A DNA stretch of 64,000 bases from Hyperoodon ampullatus (Eukaryota > Chordata > Mammalia > Artiodactyla > Ziphiidae): assembly GCA_949752795.1 (NCBI GenBank), contig CATKHW010000280.1, forward strand, positions 620,001 to 684,000. Reading direction: 5' to 3'. The notes under the pieces were generated by a model. The model worked only from the letters and a program-made list of their open reading frames with translations, searched no databases and was not told where the DNA came from. Made by a program: the position numbers and the translations under genes. Each line of letters begins with the position of its first letter. The first letter of the stretch is position 1. Positions 26,331 through 37,180 of this stretch are shown here, in pieces.

Positions 26331-27306
26331 ACGGGAATGGCAAAAAGCATCCCTCAGAATGGGCGAAAATATTTGCAAACGAATCAATGGACAAAGGTTT
26401 AATCTCCAATATATATAAAGAGCTCATGCAGCTTAATATTAAAAAAACAAACAACCCAATACAAAAATGGGCAGAAGATCTAAAGAGACGTTTCTTCAAA
26501 GAAGACACAGAGATGGCCAAGACGCACATGAAAAGCTGCTCAACATCACTAATTATTAGAGAAATGCAAATCAAAACTACAATGAGGTATCACCTCACAC
26601 CTGTTAGAATCGGCATCATCAGAAAATCTACAAACAACAAATTCTGGGGAGGGTGTGGACAAAAGGATCCCTCTTCCACTAGTGGTGGAAATGTAAATTG
26701 ATACAGTCACGATGGAGAACAGTATGGAGTTTCCTTAAAAAAACAAAAATAGAATTACCATATGATCCAGCAATCCCACTTCTGGGCATATACCCAGAGA
26801 AAACCATAAATCAAAAAGGCACATTCACCACAATGCTCATTTCAGCACTATTTACGATAGCCAGGTAATGGAAGCAACCTAAATACCCACAGACAGACGA
26901 ATGGATAAAGATGTGGTACATATATAAAATGGAATATTACTCAGCCATAAGAAGGAATGAAACTGGGTCATTTGTAGAGACGTCGATGGATCTAGAGACT
27001 GTCATACAGAATGAAGTAAGTCAGAAAGAGAAAAACAAATATTGTATATTAATGCATATATGTGGAACCTAGAAAAATGGTACAGATGAACTGGTTTGCA
27101 GGGAAGAAATAGAGACACAGAGGTAGAGAACACACGTATGGACACCAAGTGTGGGAAGCCATGGGGAGGTGGTGTTGGGATGAGTTGGGAGATTGGGATT
27201 GACCTGTATACATGTATATGCATAAAATACATAACTAATAATAACCTGCTGTATAAAAAATAAATAAAATTAAATTTCAAAATTTTAAAAAAATAAAACA
27301 GAAAAA
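26331..27306 (+). mobile_element. 5'-truncated L1: end of ORF2 and 3'UTR (copy A)
   Basis: The frame at 26387-26701 reads as the C-terminal part of L1 ORF2, with the hallmark stretch [17 protein letters not shown]. It ends at a stop in the TGTAAATTGATACAG region, where the normal frame is lost, so it is a dead copy. It continues through TATGATCCAGCAATCCCACT and GGAATATTACTCAGCCAT into the 3'UTR and an A-rich tail near 27280-27306. No endonuclease or reverse transcriptase domain is present. Confidence 0.92.
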
Positions 27307-27583
27307 ATTCTTCCCTTCACACAGATGTATTTATATGAATGAATTATTTCCATGCTTATATCTATAAATACATAAAAGAGGAATAAAATCTAACTTGAAC
27401 CAAAAAAGAAAAAAAAAAAAACCTGAACCCACGAGTTAGACAGAGGAAAACCCTATCAGGGCACTTGCTCCAGCGGTAAACAATTCTGAAATTGGTCAGA
27501 GGTGGGGAATCATCTCCCATAGAGCCAGCAGCCCACTCCTACGCAAGGAGCGTCCTCATTGCAAAGCTGGGGGCCATGCCGAG
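27307..27583 (+). other. A-rich leader between copy A and copy B
   Basis: About 280 bp following the L1 tail, with an A-run at 27404-27421 and then AACCTGAACCCACGAG leading into the next GC-rich segment. No gene is recognised. Confidence 0.5.
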
Positions 27584-28210
27584 GCATCTGTGAGTAACCG
27601 TGAGCTGAGCCCCAGGCCAGCTGCTGTTGAACTTTTCCCACCCTTCCCAGGTAAAACACCTGAATATGTACAAGGGCTTGAAAGCCTAGAGGAAGGGCCG
27701 TGGAGCCACACCAGCGACAGCACGCAGGACAACTTGGTGCCTGCAGGCCAGCCGGGAAGGTCCTGGACCTGGGTGCTCTTCTGGAAGCTTTCCATAGCCC
27801 TGCCTGAGATACCCCTCCTGTCCCGGCACCCACTGCTTTTTTCCTTCCTCACCTCTGTCCGGAGAGAAATTCCAGCGGAAGGTATGGGTGACACATCCTC
27901 TTCTTTACAGGTGGCAGCCTGGCAACTCCAGCAGAAAGTCCAGCAGAGACCCACTCACACCGGGCCACCCACAAAGCCGTGGCCCCTCACTGCCTCCCAC
28001 CAGCACAGCCCCGAGACTGCTGACGGGGCAGAGAATATGGAGTCAGGCACAGCTTCAGGGGCTATTGCTGCCTGCAGCGCTGTTTATATTGACCTCAACA
28101 CAGGCACACCTGGGGAGGGCCGGCCGGCAGGGTCAGGCTACCCAGGTCAGCTAATCCTCAGCCCTCAGGGAATCACACTGTTGAAAATGGACCTCGCTAA
28201 GGCAGAATAG
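27440..28210 (+). other. Long stop-free frame in the GC-rich segment, copy B
   Basis: From the TAG at 27437-27439 to the stop after 28210 there is no stop codon for about 257 codons. The best start within it is a GTG at 27590 (206 codons); I found no in-frame ATG upstream. The predicted peptide is rich in P, S and G and has no domain I recognise. The opposite strand is also open for 132 codons here, as expected of GC-rich sequence. Probably non-coding. Confidence 0.35.
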
Positions 28211-28236
28211 AAGCCAAGGAATAAAAGGACACAATG

Positions 28237-28679
28237 CCATTTGCAGCACCGTCGGTGTGTCTAGAGGTAATCACGTGACTTGTAGTAAGTCCGAAAGTGA
28301 AAGACACATATCATATCATATCTCTTATAGGTGTGACCGAAAAATGGATACCAGGGCAGATATTTCCACGGAGAAGGGCAATCACAGATTCATTCAACAA
28401 ACTAATGGTTCACCAATGGAAAGGTGTGAGGATTGGTTTCATTATGATATTGGGGTTAACAGACATACACAAACACAGGTGACATATATAATCACCAAAG
28501 ACCTACAGAATACCAAGAGAAGACTACTCAACATTCTGTCATAAGGTACATGGGAAAAGAATCCCAGGAAGAACAGACATCTGTATATGTGTAAAAGAAC
28601 CACATCTTCCACACCTACAACAAGCCAAACATTGTAATCAAATTTGCTGTAATAAAAAATAAAAAATTAAACTAAAAAC
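28237..28679 (+). mobile_element. Old, diverged L1 3' end (copy B)
   Basis: Counterpart of 25519-25960, with the same order of L1 3'-end anchors and an A-rich end at 28679. Confidence 0.65.
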
Positions 28680-29048
28680 ACGAACAAGAAGTAGTGAGAC
28701 AAACTTGAGGGGCTTTCTCCTGGCACATTCCATTCTAAATTCCAATCTAGAACACGACTTCCATTGAGGCTCTGTTGCCCCAGTAACCAGATTTGGTAAG
28801 GGAGAACTGCTGCCACATTGTGGCCGTTTCACAAAACAGCAGCTTTAATCCCATCGCTAATGGTCAGTTGATATTCAAAATCATTGCAGGCCTGTAAATG
28901 ACACCTGCCCAGAAAACAAATCCTGGGGTCATATATCGACCAAAAAATTCAAAGGACGTCCATATTTCAAAACGACAGTTTCAAAAGGCATATTTTACAC
29001 ACATTAGTGTTCTGCTTCTTTTTCTTTCTTTCTTTTGTTGTTAAAAAA
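28680..29048 (+). other. Spacer between the two L1 pieces, copy B
   Basis: Counterpart of 25961-26330. No feature recognised except the pyrimidine tract near 29015-29036. Confidence 0.5.
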
Positions 29049-30038
29049 ACGGGAATGGCAAAAAGCATCCCTCAGAATGGGCGAAAATATTTGCAAACGA
29101 ATCAATGGACAAAGGTTTAATCTCCAATATATATAAAGAGCTCATGAAGCTTAATATTAAAAAAACGAACAACCCAATACAAAATTGGGCAGAAGATCTA
29201 AAGAGACGTTTCTTCAAAGAAGACACAGAGATGGCCAAGATGCACATGAAAAGCTGCTCAACATCACTAATTATTAGAGAAATGCAAATCAAAACTACAA
29301 TGAGGTATCACCTCACACCTGTTAGAATCGGCATCATCAGAAAATCTACAAACAACAAATTCTGGGGAGGGTGTGGACAAAAGGATCCCTCTTCCACTAG
29401 TGGTGGAAATGTAAATTGATACAGTCACGATGGAGAACAGTATGGAGTTTCCTTAAAAAAACTAGAAATAGAATTACCATATGATCCAGCAATCCCACTT
29501 CTGGGCATATACCCAGAGAAAACCATAAATCAAAAAGGCACATTCACCACAATGCTCATTTCAGCACTATTTACAATAGCCAGGTAATGGAAACAACCTA
29601 AATACCACAGACAGACGAATGGATAAAGATGTGGTACATATATAAAATGGAATATTACTCAGCCATAAGAAGGAATGAAACTGGGTCATTTGTAGAGACG
29701 TCGATGGATCTAGAGACTGTCATACAGAATGAAGTAAGTCAGAAAGAGAAAAACAAATATTGTATATTAATGCATATATGTGGAACCTAGAAATATGGTA
29801 CAGATGAACTGGTTTGCAGGGAAGAAATAGAGACACAGAGGTAGAGAACACACGTATGGACACCAAGTGTGGGAAGCCATGGGGTGGTGGTGGTGGCATA
29901 TGTTGGGAGATTGGGATTGACCTGTATACATGTATATGCATAAAATACATAACTAATAATAACCTGCTGTATAAAAAAATAAATAAAATTAAATTTCAAA
30001 ATTTTAAAAAATAAAATTTAAAAATAAAACAAAAAAAA
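29049..30038 (+). mobile_element. 5'-truncated L1: end of ORF2 and 3'UTR (copy B)
   Basis: Same breakpoints as 26331-27306. The ORF2 remnant is at 29105-29419 and the A-rich tail at about 29978-30038. The identical 5' truncation shows that this is a duplication of one insertion and not a separate insertion. Confidence 0.92.
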
Positions 30039-30320
30039 GTTCTTCCCTTCACACAGATGTATTTATATGAATGAATTATTTCCATGCTTATATCTATAAA
30101 TACATAAAAGAGGAATAAAATCTTACTTGAACCAAAAAAGAAAAAAAAAAAACCTGAACCCACGAGTTAGACAGAGGAAAACCCTATCAGGGCACTTGCT
30201 CCAGAGGTAAACAATTCTGAAATTGGTCAGAGGTGGGTAATCATCTCCCATAGAGCCAGCAGCCCACTCCTACGCAAGGAGCGTCCTCATTGCAAAGCTG
30301 GGGGCCATGCCGAGGCATCT

Positions 30321-30941
30321 GTGAGTAACCGTGAGCTGAGCCCCAGGCCAGCTGCTGTTGAACTTTTCCCACCCTTCCCAGGTAAAACACCTGAATATGT
30401 ACAAGGGCTTGAAAGCCTAGAGGAAGGGCCGTGGAGCCACACCAGCGACAGCACGCAGGACAACTTGGTGCCTGCAGGCCAGCCGGGAAGGTCCTGGACC
30501 TGGGCGCTCTTCTGGAAGATTTCCATAGCCCTGCCTGAGATACCCCTCCTGTCCCGGCACCCACTGCTTTTTTCCTTCCTCACCTCTGTCCGGAGAGAAA
30601 TTCCAGCGGAAGGTATGGGTGACACATCCTCTTCTTTACAGGTGGAAGCCTGGCAACTCCTGCAGAAAGTCCAGCAGAGACCCACTCACACCGGGACACC
30701 CACAAAGCCGTGGCCCCTCACTCCCTCCCACCAGCACAGCCCCGAGACTGCTGACGGGGCAGAGAATATGGAGTCAGGCACAGCTTCAGGGGTTATTGCT
30801 GCCTGCAGTGCTGTTTATATTGACCTCAACACAGGCACACCAGGGGAGGGCCGGCCGGCAGGGTTAGGCTACCCAGGTCAGCCAATCCTCAGCCCTCAAG
30901 GAATCACATTGTTGAAAATGGACCTCGCTAAGGCAGAATAG
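30321..30941 (+). other. 206-codon GTG-started frame in the GC-rich segment, copy C
   Basis: Same length and frame as in copy B, with a handful of replacements (for example VAAWQLQ against VEAWQLL) and no stop. An acceptor-like CTCTTCTTTACAGGTGG lies near 30628. No domain is recognised and no ATG start is available. Confidence 0.35.
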
Positions 30942-30967
30942 AAGCCAAGGAATAAAAGGACACAATG

Positions 30968-31410
30968 CCATTTGCAGCACCGTCGGTGTGTCTAGAGGTA
31001 ATCACGTGACTTGTAGTAAGTCCGAAAGTGAAAGACACATATCATATCATATCTCTTATAGGTGTGACCGAAAAATGGATACCAGGGCAGATATTTCCAC
31101 GGAGAAGGGCAATCACAGATTCATTCAACAAACTAATGGTTCACCAATGGAAAGGTGTGAGGATTGGTTTCATTATGATATTGGGGTTAACAGACATACA
31201 CAAACACAGGTGACATATATAATCACCAAAGACCTACAGAATACCAAGAGAAGACTACTCAACATTCTGTCATAAGGTACATGGGAAAAGAATCCCAGGA
31301 AGAACAGACATCTGTATATGTGTAAAAGAACCACATCTTCCACACCTACAACAAGCCAAACATTGTAATCAAATTTGCTGTAATAAAAAATAAAAAATTA
31401 AACTAAAAAC
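30968..31410 (+). mobile_element. Old, diverged L1 3' end (copy C)
   Basis: Counterpart of 25519-25960 and 28237-28679. Confidence 0.65.
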
Positions 31411-31779
31411 ACGAACAAGAAGTAGTGAGACAAACTTGAGGGGCTTTCTCCTGGCACATTCCATTCTAAATTCCAATCTAGAACACGACTTCCATTGAGG
31501 CTCTGTTGCCCCAGTAACCAGATTTGGTAAGGGAGAACTGCTGCCACATTGTGGCCGTTTCACAAAACAGCAGCTTTAATCCCAGCACTAATGGTCAGTG
31601 GATATTCAAAATCATTGCAGGCCTGTAAATGACACCTGCCCTGAAAACAAATCCTGGCGTCATATATCGAACAAAAAATTCAAAGGACGTCCATATTTCA
31701 AAACGACAGTTTCAAAAGGCATATTTTACACACATTAGTGTTCTGCTTCTTTTTCTTTCTTTCTTTTGTTGTTAAAAAA
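31411..31779 (+). other. Spacer between the two L1 pieces, copy C
   Basis: Counterpart of the spacers in copies A and B. No feature recognised. Confidence 0.5.
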
Positions 31780-32769
31780 ACGGGAATGGCAAAAAGCATC
31801 CCTCAGAATGGGCGAAAATATTTGCAAACGAATCAATGGACAAAGGTTTAATCTCCAATATATATAAAGAGCTCATGAAGCTTAATATTAAAAAAACGAA
31901 CAACCCAATACAAAATTGGGCAGAAGATCTAAAGAGACGTTTCTTCAAAGAAGACACAGAGATGGCCAAGACGCACATGAAAAGCTGCTCAACATCACTA
32001 ATTATTAGAGAAATGCAAATCAAAACTACAATGAGGTATCACCTCACACCTGTTAGAATCGGCATCATCAGAAAATCTACAAACAACAAATTCTGGGGAG
32101 GGTGTGGACAAAAGGATCCCTCTTCCACTAGTGGTGGAAATGTAAATTGATACAGTCACGATGGAGAACAGTATGGAGTTTCCTTAAAAAAACTAGAAAT
32201 AGAATTACCATATGATCCAGCAATCCCACTTCTGGGCATATACCCAGAGAAAACCATAAATCAAAAAGGCACATTCACCACAATGCTCATTTCAGCACTA
32301 TTTACAATAGCCAGGTAATGGAAGCAACCTAAATACCACAGACAGACGAATGGATAAAGATGTGGTACATATATAAAATGGAATATTACTCAGCCATAAG
32401 AAGGAATGAAACTGGGTCATTTGTAGAGACGTCGATGGATCTAGAGACTGTCATACAGAATGAAGTAAGTCAGAAAGAGAAAAACAAATATTGTATATTA
32501 ATGCATATATGTGGAACCTAGAAATATGGTACAGATGAACTGGTTTGCAGGGAAGAAATAGAGACACAGAGGTAGAGAACACACGTATGGACACCAAGTG
32601 TGGGAAGCCATGGGGTGGTGGTGGTGGCATATGTTGGGAGATTGGGAGTGACCTGTATACATGTATATGCATAAAATACATAACTAATAATAACCTGCTG
32701 TATAAAAATATAAATAAAATTAAATTTTAAAATTTTAAAAAATAAAATTTAAAAATAAAACAGAAAAAA
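31780..32769 (+). mobile_element. 5'-truncated L1: end of ORF2 and 3'UTR (copy C)
   Basis: Same breakpoints as the L1 of copies A and B. The ORF2 remnant is at 31836-32150 and the A-rich tail ends near 32769. Confidence 0.92.
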
Positions 32770-33044
32770 GTTCTTCCCTTCACACAGATGTATTTATATG
32801 AATGAATTATTTCCATGCTTATATCTATAAATACATAAAAGAGGAATAAAATCTAACTTGAACCAAAAAAGGAAAAAAAACCTGAACCCACCAGTTATAC
32901 AGAGGAAAACCCTATCAGGGCACTTGCTCCAGCGGTAAACATTTCTGAAATTGGTCAGAGGTGGGGAATCATCTCCCATACAGCCAGCAGCCCACCCCCC
33001 AAGCAAGGAGGGTCCTCATTGCAAAGCTTGGGGACCGAGCCAAG

Positions 33045-33660
33045 GCATCTGTGAGTAAACGTGAGCTGAGTCCCAGTCCTGCTGCAGCTGAACTCTTCCC
33101 ACCCTTTCCAGTTAAAACACCCGAATATGTACAAGAACTTGCAAGCCTAGAGGAAGGGCTGTGGAGCCACACCAGCGACAGCACACAGGCCGACTTGGTG
33201 CCTGCAGGCCAGTCAGGATGGTCCTGTCCCCAGATGCTCTTCTGGAAGCTTTCCATTTCCCTGCCTGAGATACCCCTCCTGCCACGGCCCCCACTGCTTT
33301 TTTACTTCCTCACCTCTGCCTGGGGAGAAATTCCAGCGGCAGGTATCGGTGACACATCCTCTTCTTTAGCAGGTGGCAGCCTGGCAACTCCTGCAGAAAG
33401 TCCAGCAGAGCCCCACTCACACTGGGCCACCCACTAAGCCACGGCCCCTCACTCCCTCCCACCAGCAAGCCCCGGCACTGCCTACGGGGCAGAGAATATG
33501 GCGTCAGTCACAGCTACAAGGGCTGTCGCTCACTGGAGAGCTGTTTATATTGCCCTCAACCCAGGCACACCTGTGGAGGGCTGGCAGGCAGTTTCAGGCT
33601 GCCAAAATCAGCCAATCCTCACCCCTCAGGGGCTCACAGTTGCAGAAAATGAAACTTGCT
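33045..33660 (+). repeat. Partial, diverged copy D of the GC-rich segment
   Basis: Matches the GC-rich segment of copies A-C from the GCATCTGTGAGTAA anchor through CTCAGGGGCTCACA near 33640, but with many substitutions. After that it does not run into an L1. It is therefore the likely ancestral or unit-boundary copy, showing what flanked the segment before amplification. A stop-free frame continues here from 32961 to 33437 (GTG start). Confidence 0.8.
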
Positions 33661-34074
33661 AAATGGGCCAGGCCCTAGGAGCAGGTGTGGGCTCTTGAGA
33701 GTCAGGATAGACAAGGGGCTGCAGCTGCGGCTTGTTTTTTATCATTTTATCTGGTCCATGAGTGGAAAACAACTTCAAGAAGACCCTATCCTAATGAGAG
33801 GAACCCAGGAGTCAGGGAGAGGAGTGATGGTGGGTGGAGACAGAGGCCTGGTGCACTGGCTGCAGTGGAAGTGTCTGGAAGACCAGGCAGAAAGAGCCTG
33901 CAGAGAGTGATAGCCATGGTCACAGACCTGTCAGAGCTGCTGTTTGTTAGTTCAAGTCCTGCTCTGAGGTATTCTGTGTCAGCTGTGAGCGACAGGTGAG
34001 CTGGGGTTTCTCTGCAAGGTGGGCTATGTGCACAGTTCCTGTGTGTCCAGCCCTGCTGGGGTACCTGCCCAGGG
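33661..34074. other. Unclassified sequence
   Basis: About 410 bp. I see no gene, RNA or known repeat. It lies between copy D and the 66-bp minisatellite. Confidence 0.5.
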
Positions 34075-34268
34075 GAGCTCCGTATCCTGGGAAGGGCCTG
34101 AGTAGGAGAGCCCCATGGGCTGCTGGGTAGCTGCAGAGGTGAGCTCCATACCCTGGGAGGGACTTGACCACGAGAGCCCCGTGGGCTGTGGGGTAGGGGT
34201 GCAGCCCAGGTGAGCTCCATATCCTGGGATTGGCCTGACCACGAGAGCCCCATGGGCTGCTGGAGACC
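34075..34268 (+). repeat. Short minisatellite, three units of about 66-71 bp
   Basis: Three imperfect units start with GAGCTCC at 34075, 34141 and 34212. Each continues with TATCCTGGG or TACCCTGGG, then GAGAGCCCC and GGGCTG. The repeats create parallel open frames on the minus strand that are not genes. Confidence 0.85.
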
Positions 34269-35075
34269 TGGTAAAGGATATCAGGACAGTCAGTGAAGCC
34301 ACCGAGGATATGCATCCAGTAGCTCCTATTTCCTACTCCCTGCTGGTCATTCTACCTTCCACCAGGCCATGGCATTCTGTATCAGACTTCAATGATGCCT
34401 TCTTCTGTATTCCATTCATCTCAGAGTCACAAGAATTTTTGGCTTGTGAGTGGCAGGACACAACATGCAACAAAAGCAATAATGCTGGGCCGTCCTGCCC
34501 CAATGGTTCAAAAATCCCCACACCATCATTGGGGAAATGTCCTCTAAAGACCTTAAAGTTCAACCTCTGTAAAAGGGAACCCTCCTTCAATATGCAGATG
34601 ACATTCTGATCGCCAGGCCTACTAAAGAAGCCTCTGAACTACCTAGCCAAGAAAGGATAGAAGGTGTCCAAGAAAAACGCTCAAATATCCCAGGCTAAGA
34701 TGACATGCCTGGGCTTCATTCTCACAGATATTCGGAGAAACGCATCCCAGGATAGTGAAGAAGCCATTTGCAGCCTTACCTCTTCTAAAACTAGAAGACA
34801 GCTTAGGGGTTCCTGGGGAGGCCAAGGTTTTATGCATCTGGATCCCTAACTACAGTCTAATAGCTGGGCCTCTACATGAAACACTGACACGAAAAGATGA
34901 TGATCCTTTTGAATAGAATCCAGAAGCAGCCTTTCAAGAATGGAAAGAGCAGTCAATACAGACACTTGCCAAGGAACTCTCTAATTTAGCTAAACCCTTT
35001 GACCTTTACATACCCGGTCAAAGGTTAATCGCCCTTGGAGCCTTAGTGCAAAAACTGGGACCACTTGAAATGGAG
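34265..35075 (+). pseudogene. Class I endogenous retrovirus pol remnant: reverse transcriptase to connection region
   Basis: The open piece at 34310-34609 resembles the palm region of gammaretrovirus-like reverse transcriptases. The catalytic YxDD motif is encoded as Y-A-D-D by 34591-34602, but in a different frame from the upstream piece, so at least one frameshift separates them. A further piece at 34664-34849 matches the thumb/connection region, again in another frame, and 34980-35070 continues towards RNase H. Several stops and frameshifts make it inactive. No gag or protease was recognised upstream. Confidence 0.8.
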
Positions 35076-35194
35076 CAACACAAGAATGCTCTTCAGGTAT
35101 GATAAACTATGGTCACCAAGGGCTTTGCCCACCGACTCATCAGGCCAGGATACTGGGGTATCTAAAAAGCTGGAAATCAGCAGCCCGCAAGACC

Positions 35195-35295
35195 AGCTCC
35201 CTCCTAAGGGAAAAGGACCCCACGTGGTGATCCTAACCACCCATCATGCCCTGAAGTTGCAGGGGTCGCTCTGTGGACACACTGACCTCGAGTGA
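35195..35295 (+). pseudogene. Retroviral integrase C-terminal remnant
   Basis: About 100 bp after CTCCCTCCTAAGGG reads like the C-terminal end of a gammaretroviral integrase. Nearly all of RNase H and integrase between 35075 and 35195 is missing, so the provirus has an internal deletion of more than 1 kb relative to a full pol. The assignment rests on a short match. Confidence 0.5.
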
Positions 35296-36120
35296 GGAGG
35301 CCCTCCAACTCCAACCTCCAGAGAGATAAACGGGGGCAACGGGCCCCCAAGATGACTCGTGTGACCATCACTTGACCTGGAGTTTCTCTCAGAAAACGAC
35401 AAGACTGTGCCCTGAAAGAGCAGACTACTGCTTGCAGGACTTATTGCACCCAGAGGGGAGCTAATAAGCTTGGCGGGGGAAACGTATATCACGCTTTCAC
35501 CATAGAAAACCCTACAGACACCGTGGTGATGGTGGCCAATATGACCGGCTGGACTGCTGGCTACTTCTAAAGGCCGTTGACTCAGTGGACGTCATGGTCC
35601 TGGATCACCACTGACCCTGGACTGTCTGGGAATTGCGCGGGCAGGGCTCTGACACATGGTGCTGTTTGTACATTAATTCACGGACCTAATTAAAGAAAGC
35701 ACAGACTACTGGTCAGAGCATCTAGTCTGGCAAAAACTGTCAGCCTAAGGTCGCCGAACATATGTGGGGTGGGGTGAAACCTGCCAACGCAGCATCTCTG
35801 CGCCTCTCTTTCCTGGACCCTTAAAGGTCATTAGAATCTGTAACACTTCCAATGCTGGTGCTCAGGCGGACGAGAAGTGAGGCAGGAGGCCTTGGGACAA
35901 TCAACCTCACCAGGAGGCTGGTGGGGAGACGTTTTGCCCCTCCCCCCATGTATCAGGGCTCCCACCACAGCATGAAGCAGTTACAAAAGAGGGGTCTGCA
36001 CCCTCAACACCCCAAGAATAAGGAACGGAACAAAAAGCAGAGGAGGTGTTCGTCTCCGGCAACGTTCATTAAAAATTCCTGGGAGATAAAAAGAGAATCT
36101 GGGCAATAAAATAAAGTCTA
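35296..36120 (+). other. Possible downstream (env/3') part of the same provirus
   Basis: By position this should be env and the 3' end, but I cannot recognise a signal peptide, a cleavage site or an immunosuppressive motif with any confidence. It includes an 85-codon frame at 35852-36109 of unknown nature. AATAAA at 36105-36110 could be a polyadenylation signal. Confidence 0.3.
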
Positions 36121-36394
36121 ACCTGTTTTTCCTTTGTGCTTTGTCTAATTTCACGTGCTCCTAGGGTTCCGCATGCAGAGGTCCCACACCCGGCACTTCA
36201 GACCCGATTTCCTAGTGCAGAATGGCTGGGTCGACACCTCAGCTAGCGGGGTCCCATGCAGACTCCGCGGCATAGAGCCTGAGCTGCAGCCAACGCAGCC
36301 CTCGAGAGCTCCATCCCCTCCCTCCCACTGACGCTGCCGGGGATCCTACACAGCAGCCCAGCTCACAGCCCATGGGGGAGTGCACGCTCTCACC
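36121..36394. other. Unclassified GC-rich stretch
   Basis: Contains several CpGs (for example GGGTCGACACC, CTCCGCGGC). It could be part of an LTR, but no matching partner LTR is present in the window. Confidence 0.3.
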
Positions 36395-36763
36395 TCTCCA
36401 TTCTGTTTTCAAAATAATGTTTCCTTTGCTTCTGAACCAAACTCAGTCTTGATCTGTTGGCTCCAATGACACTGGGCACGGGGACTCCTGTTGGGGTCCA
36501 CTCTGGAGGATCAGTAACAGAAATTGAGAACATTGTAACTTCAATGAACAGATGTGTGAGCCAAACTGTACTTAACATAGAGCAGTGTATAATGCTCGGG
36601 TAAAATAAGATGTTTCTAAGACTTACATTTGATATTTCCATCACTTTCCTATAAGCAAGTTCAGTGAAGACGTCTGTCTTATTTGTCAGGTCAACATTAG
36701 AGAAATGAAGTGATTTATTTCCATGGATGTACATCGAATACTCTTGGCTGAAGCTTCAATCTT
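36395..36763 (-). other. Exon-like open frame on the minus strand
   Basis: The frame is 114 codons from the ATG at 36734. Its first 33 residues end at MEISN, immediately followed by a good 5' splice-site string GTAAGT (reverse complement of 36623-36628). Upstream the frame stays open to about 36763. I do not recognise the peptide. It may be a fragment of a cellular gene exon caught in this debris, or chance. There is no clear polypyrimidine acceptor. Confidence 0.2.
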
Positions 36764-36829
36764 GTTTTGAATGCTTTTCCATTGAAAATGATACCTCTCT
36801 TTCAGCTCCCCCATTTCTGAGAAGTATAA

Positions 36830-37020
36830 AATCTTATAATTTATTATTACCAAAGGGGAAAGGTAGGAGAAGGGATAAATTAACAGTTTGGGATTAACAC
36901 ATACACACTGCTATGTATAAAATAGATCATCAACAAGGAACTACTGTATAGCACAGGGAACTACACTGAATATTTTGCAATAACCTATAAGGGGAAATAA
37001 TCTGAAAAAGAATAGATATT
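36830..37020 (+). mobile_element. L1 3'UTR fragment
   Basis: Carries the typical cetartiodactyl L1 3'UTR order AAGGGGAAAGGTAGGAG, GTTTGGGATTAACACATAC, AACAAGGAACTACTGTATAG, CACAGGGAACTACACTGAA and AACCTATAAGGGG. It is truncated at both ends. Confidence 0.85.
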
Positions 37021-37180
37021 TTTATTGACATCATCTATCAATGACAGATAAAATGTAACCTAAGCAAGGCCGATGGTGAGCGCTTCTGACCCTGAAGATT
37101 TCAGTCATCTAAAGTTTGGGCTCTGCCTATTTCCCAAGGCCCTTAAAGGACATATGTGTAGCTGTAGCTTAAAAATTCCC
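37021..37180. other. Unclassified sequence before the diverged satellite
   Basis: About 160 bp with no recognised feature. Confidence 0.4.

Larger units (their letters stand above)
24860..27583 (+). repeat. Composite 2.7-kb tandem repeat, copy A
   Basis: First of three near-complete tandem copies, period 2,717 bp to copy B (the GCATCTGTGAGTAA anchors are at 24867 and 27584). Its left end is cut by the satellite junction. Order within the unit: GC-rich segment, old L1 3' end, spacer, younger L1 3' end, A-rich tail and leader. It is more diverged from copies B and C than they are from each other. Confidence 0.9.
27584..30314 (+). repeat. Composite 2.7-kb tandem repeat, copy B
   Basis: Period 2,731 bp to copy C (anchor GCATCTGTGAGTAA at 27584 and 30315). 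By eye it is about 99 percent identical to copy C over long stretches, which suggests recent tandem duplication or gene conversion. Confidence 0.93.
30315..33044 (+). repeat. Composite 2.7-kb tandem repeat, copy C
   Basis: Period 2,730 bp to the partial copy D (anchor at 33045). Very similar to copy B in all parts. Confidence 0.93.

Noticed and set aside
26331..27306. Active L1 element
   Set aside because: 5'-truncated, with a broken ORF2 end and no endonuclease or reverse transcriptase region. All three copies share the same breakpoints.
27556..27954. 132-codon minus-strand frame in the GC-rich segment
   Set aside because: Opposite-strand shadow of a GC-rich region. It starts from GTG and has no recognisable domain.
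33786..34315. Overlapping minus-strand frames of 92-155 codons with repeated motifs
   Set aside because: They are translations of the 66-71 bp minisatellite at 34075-34268 and its flank.
36121..36394. Proviral LTR
   Set aside because: No TG...CA-bounded pair or second copy was found in the window, so the label could not be supported.
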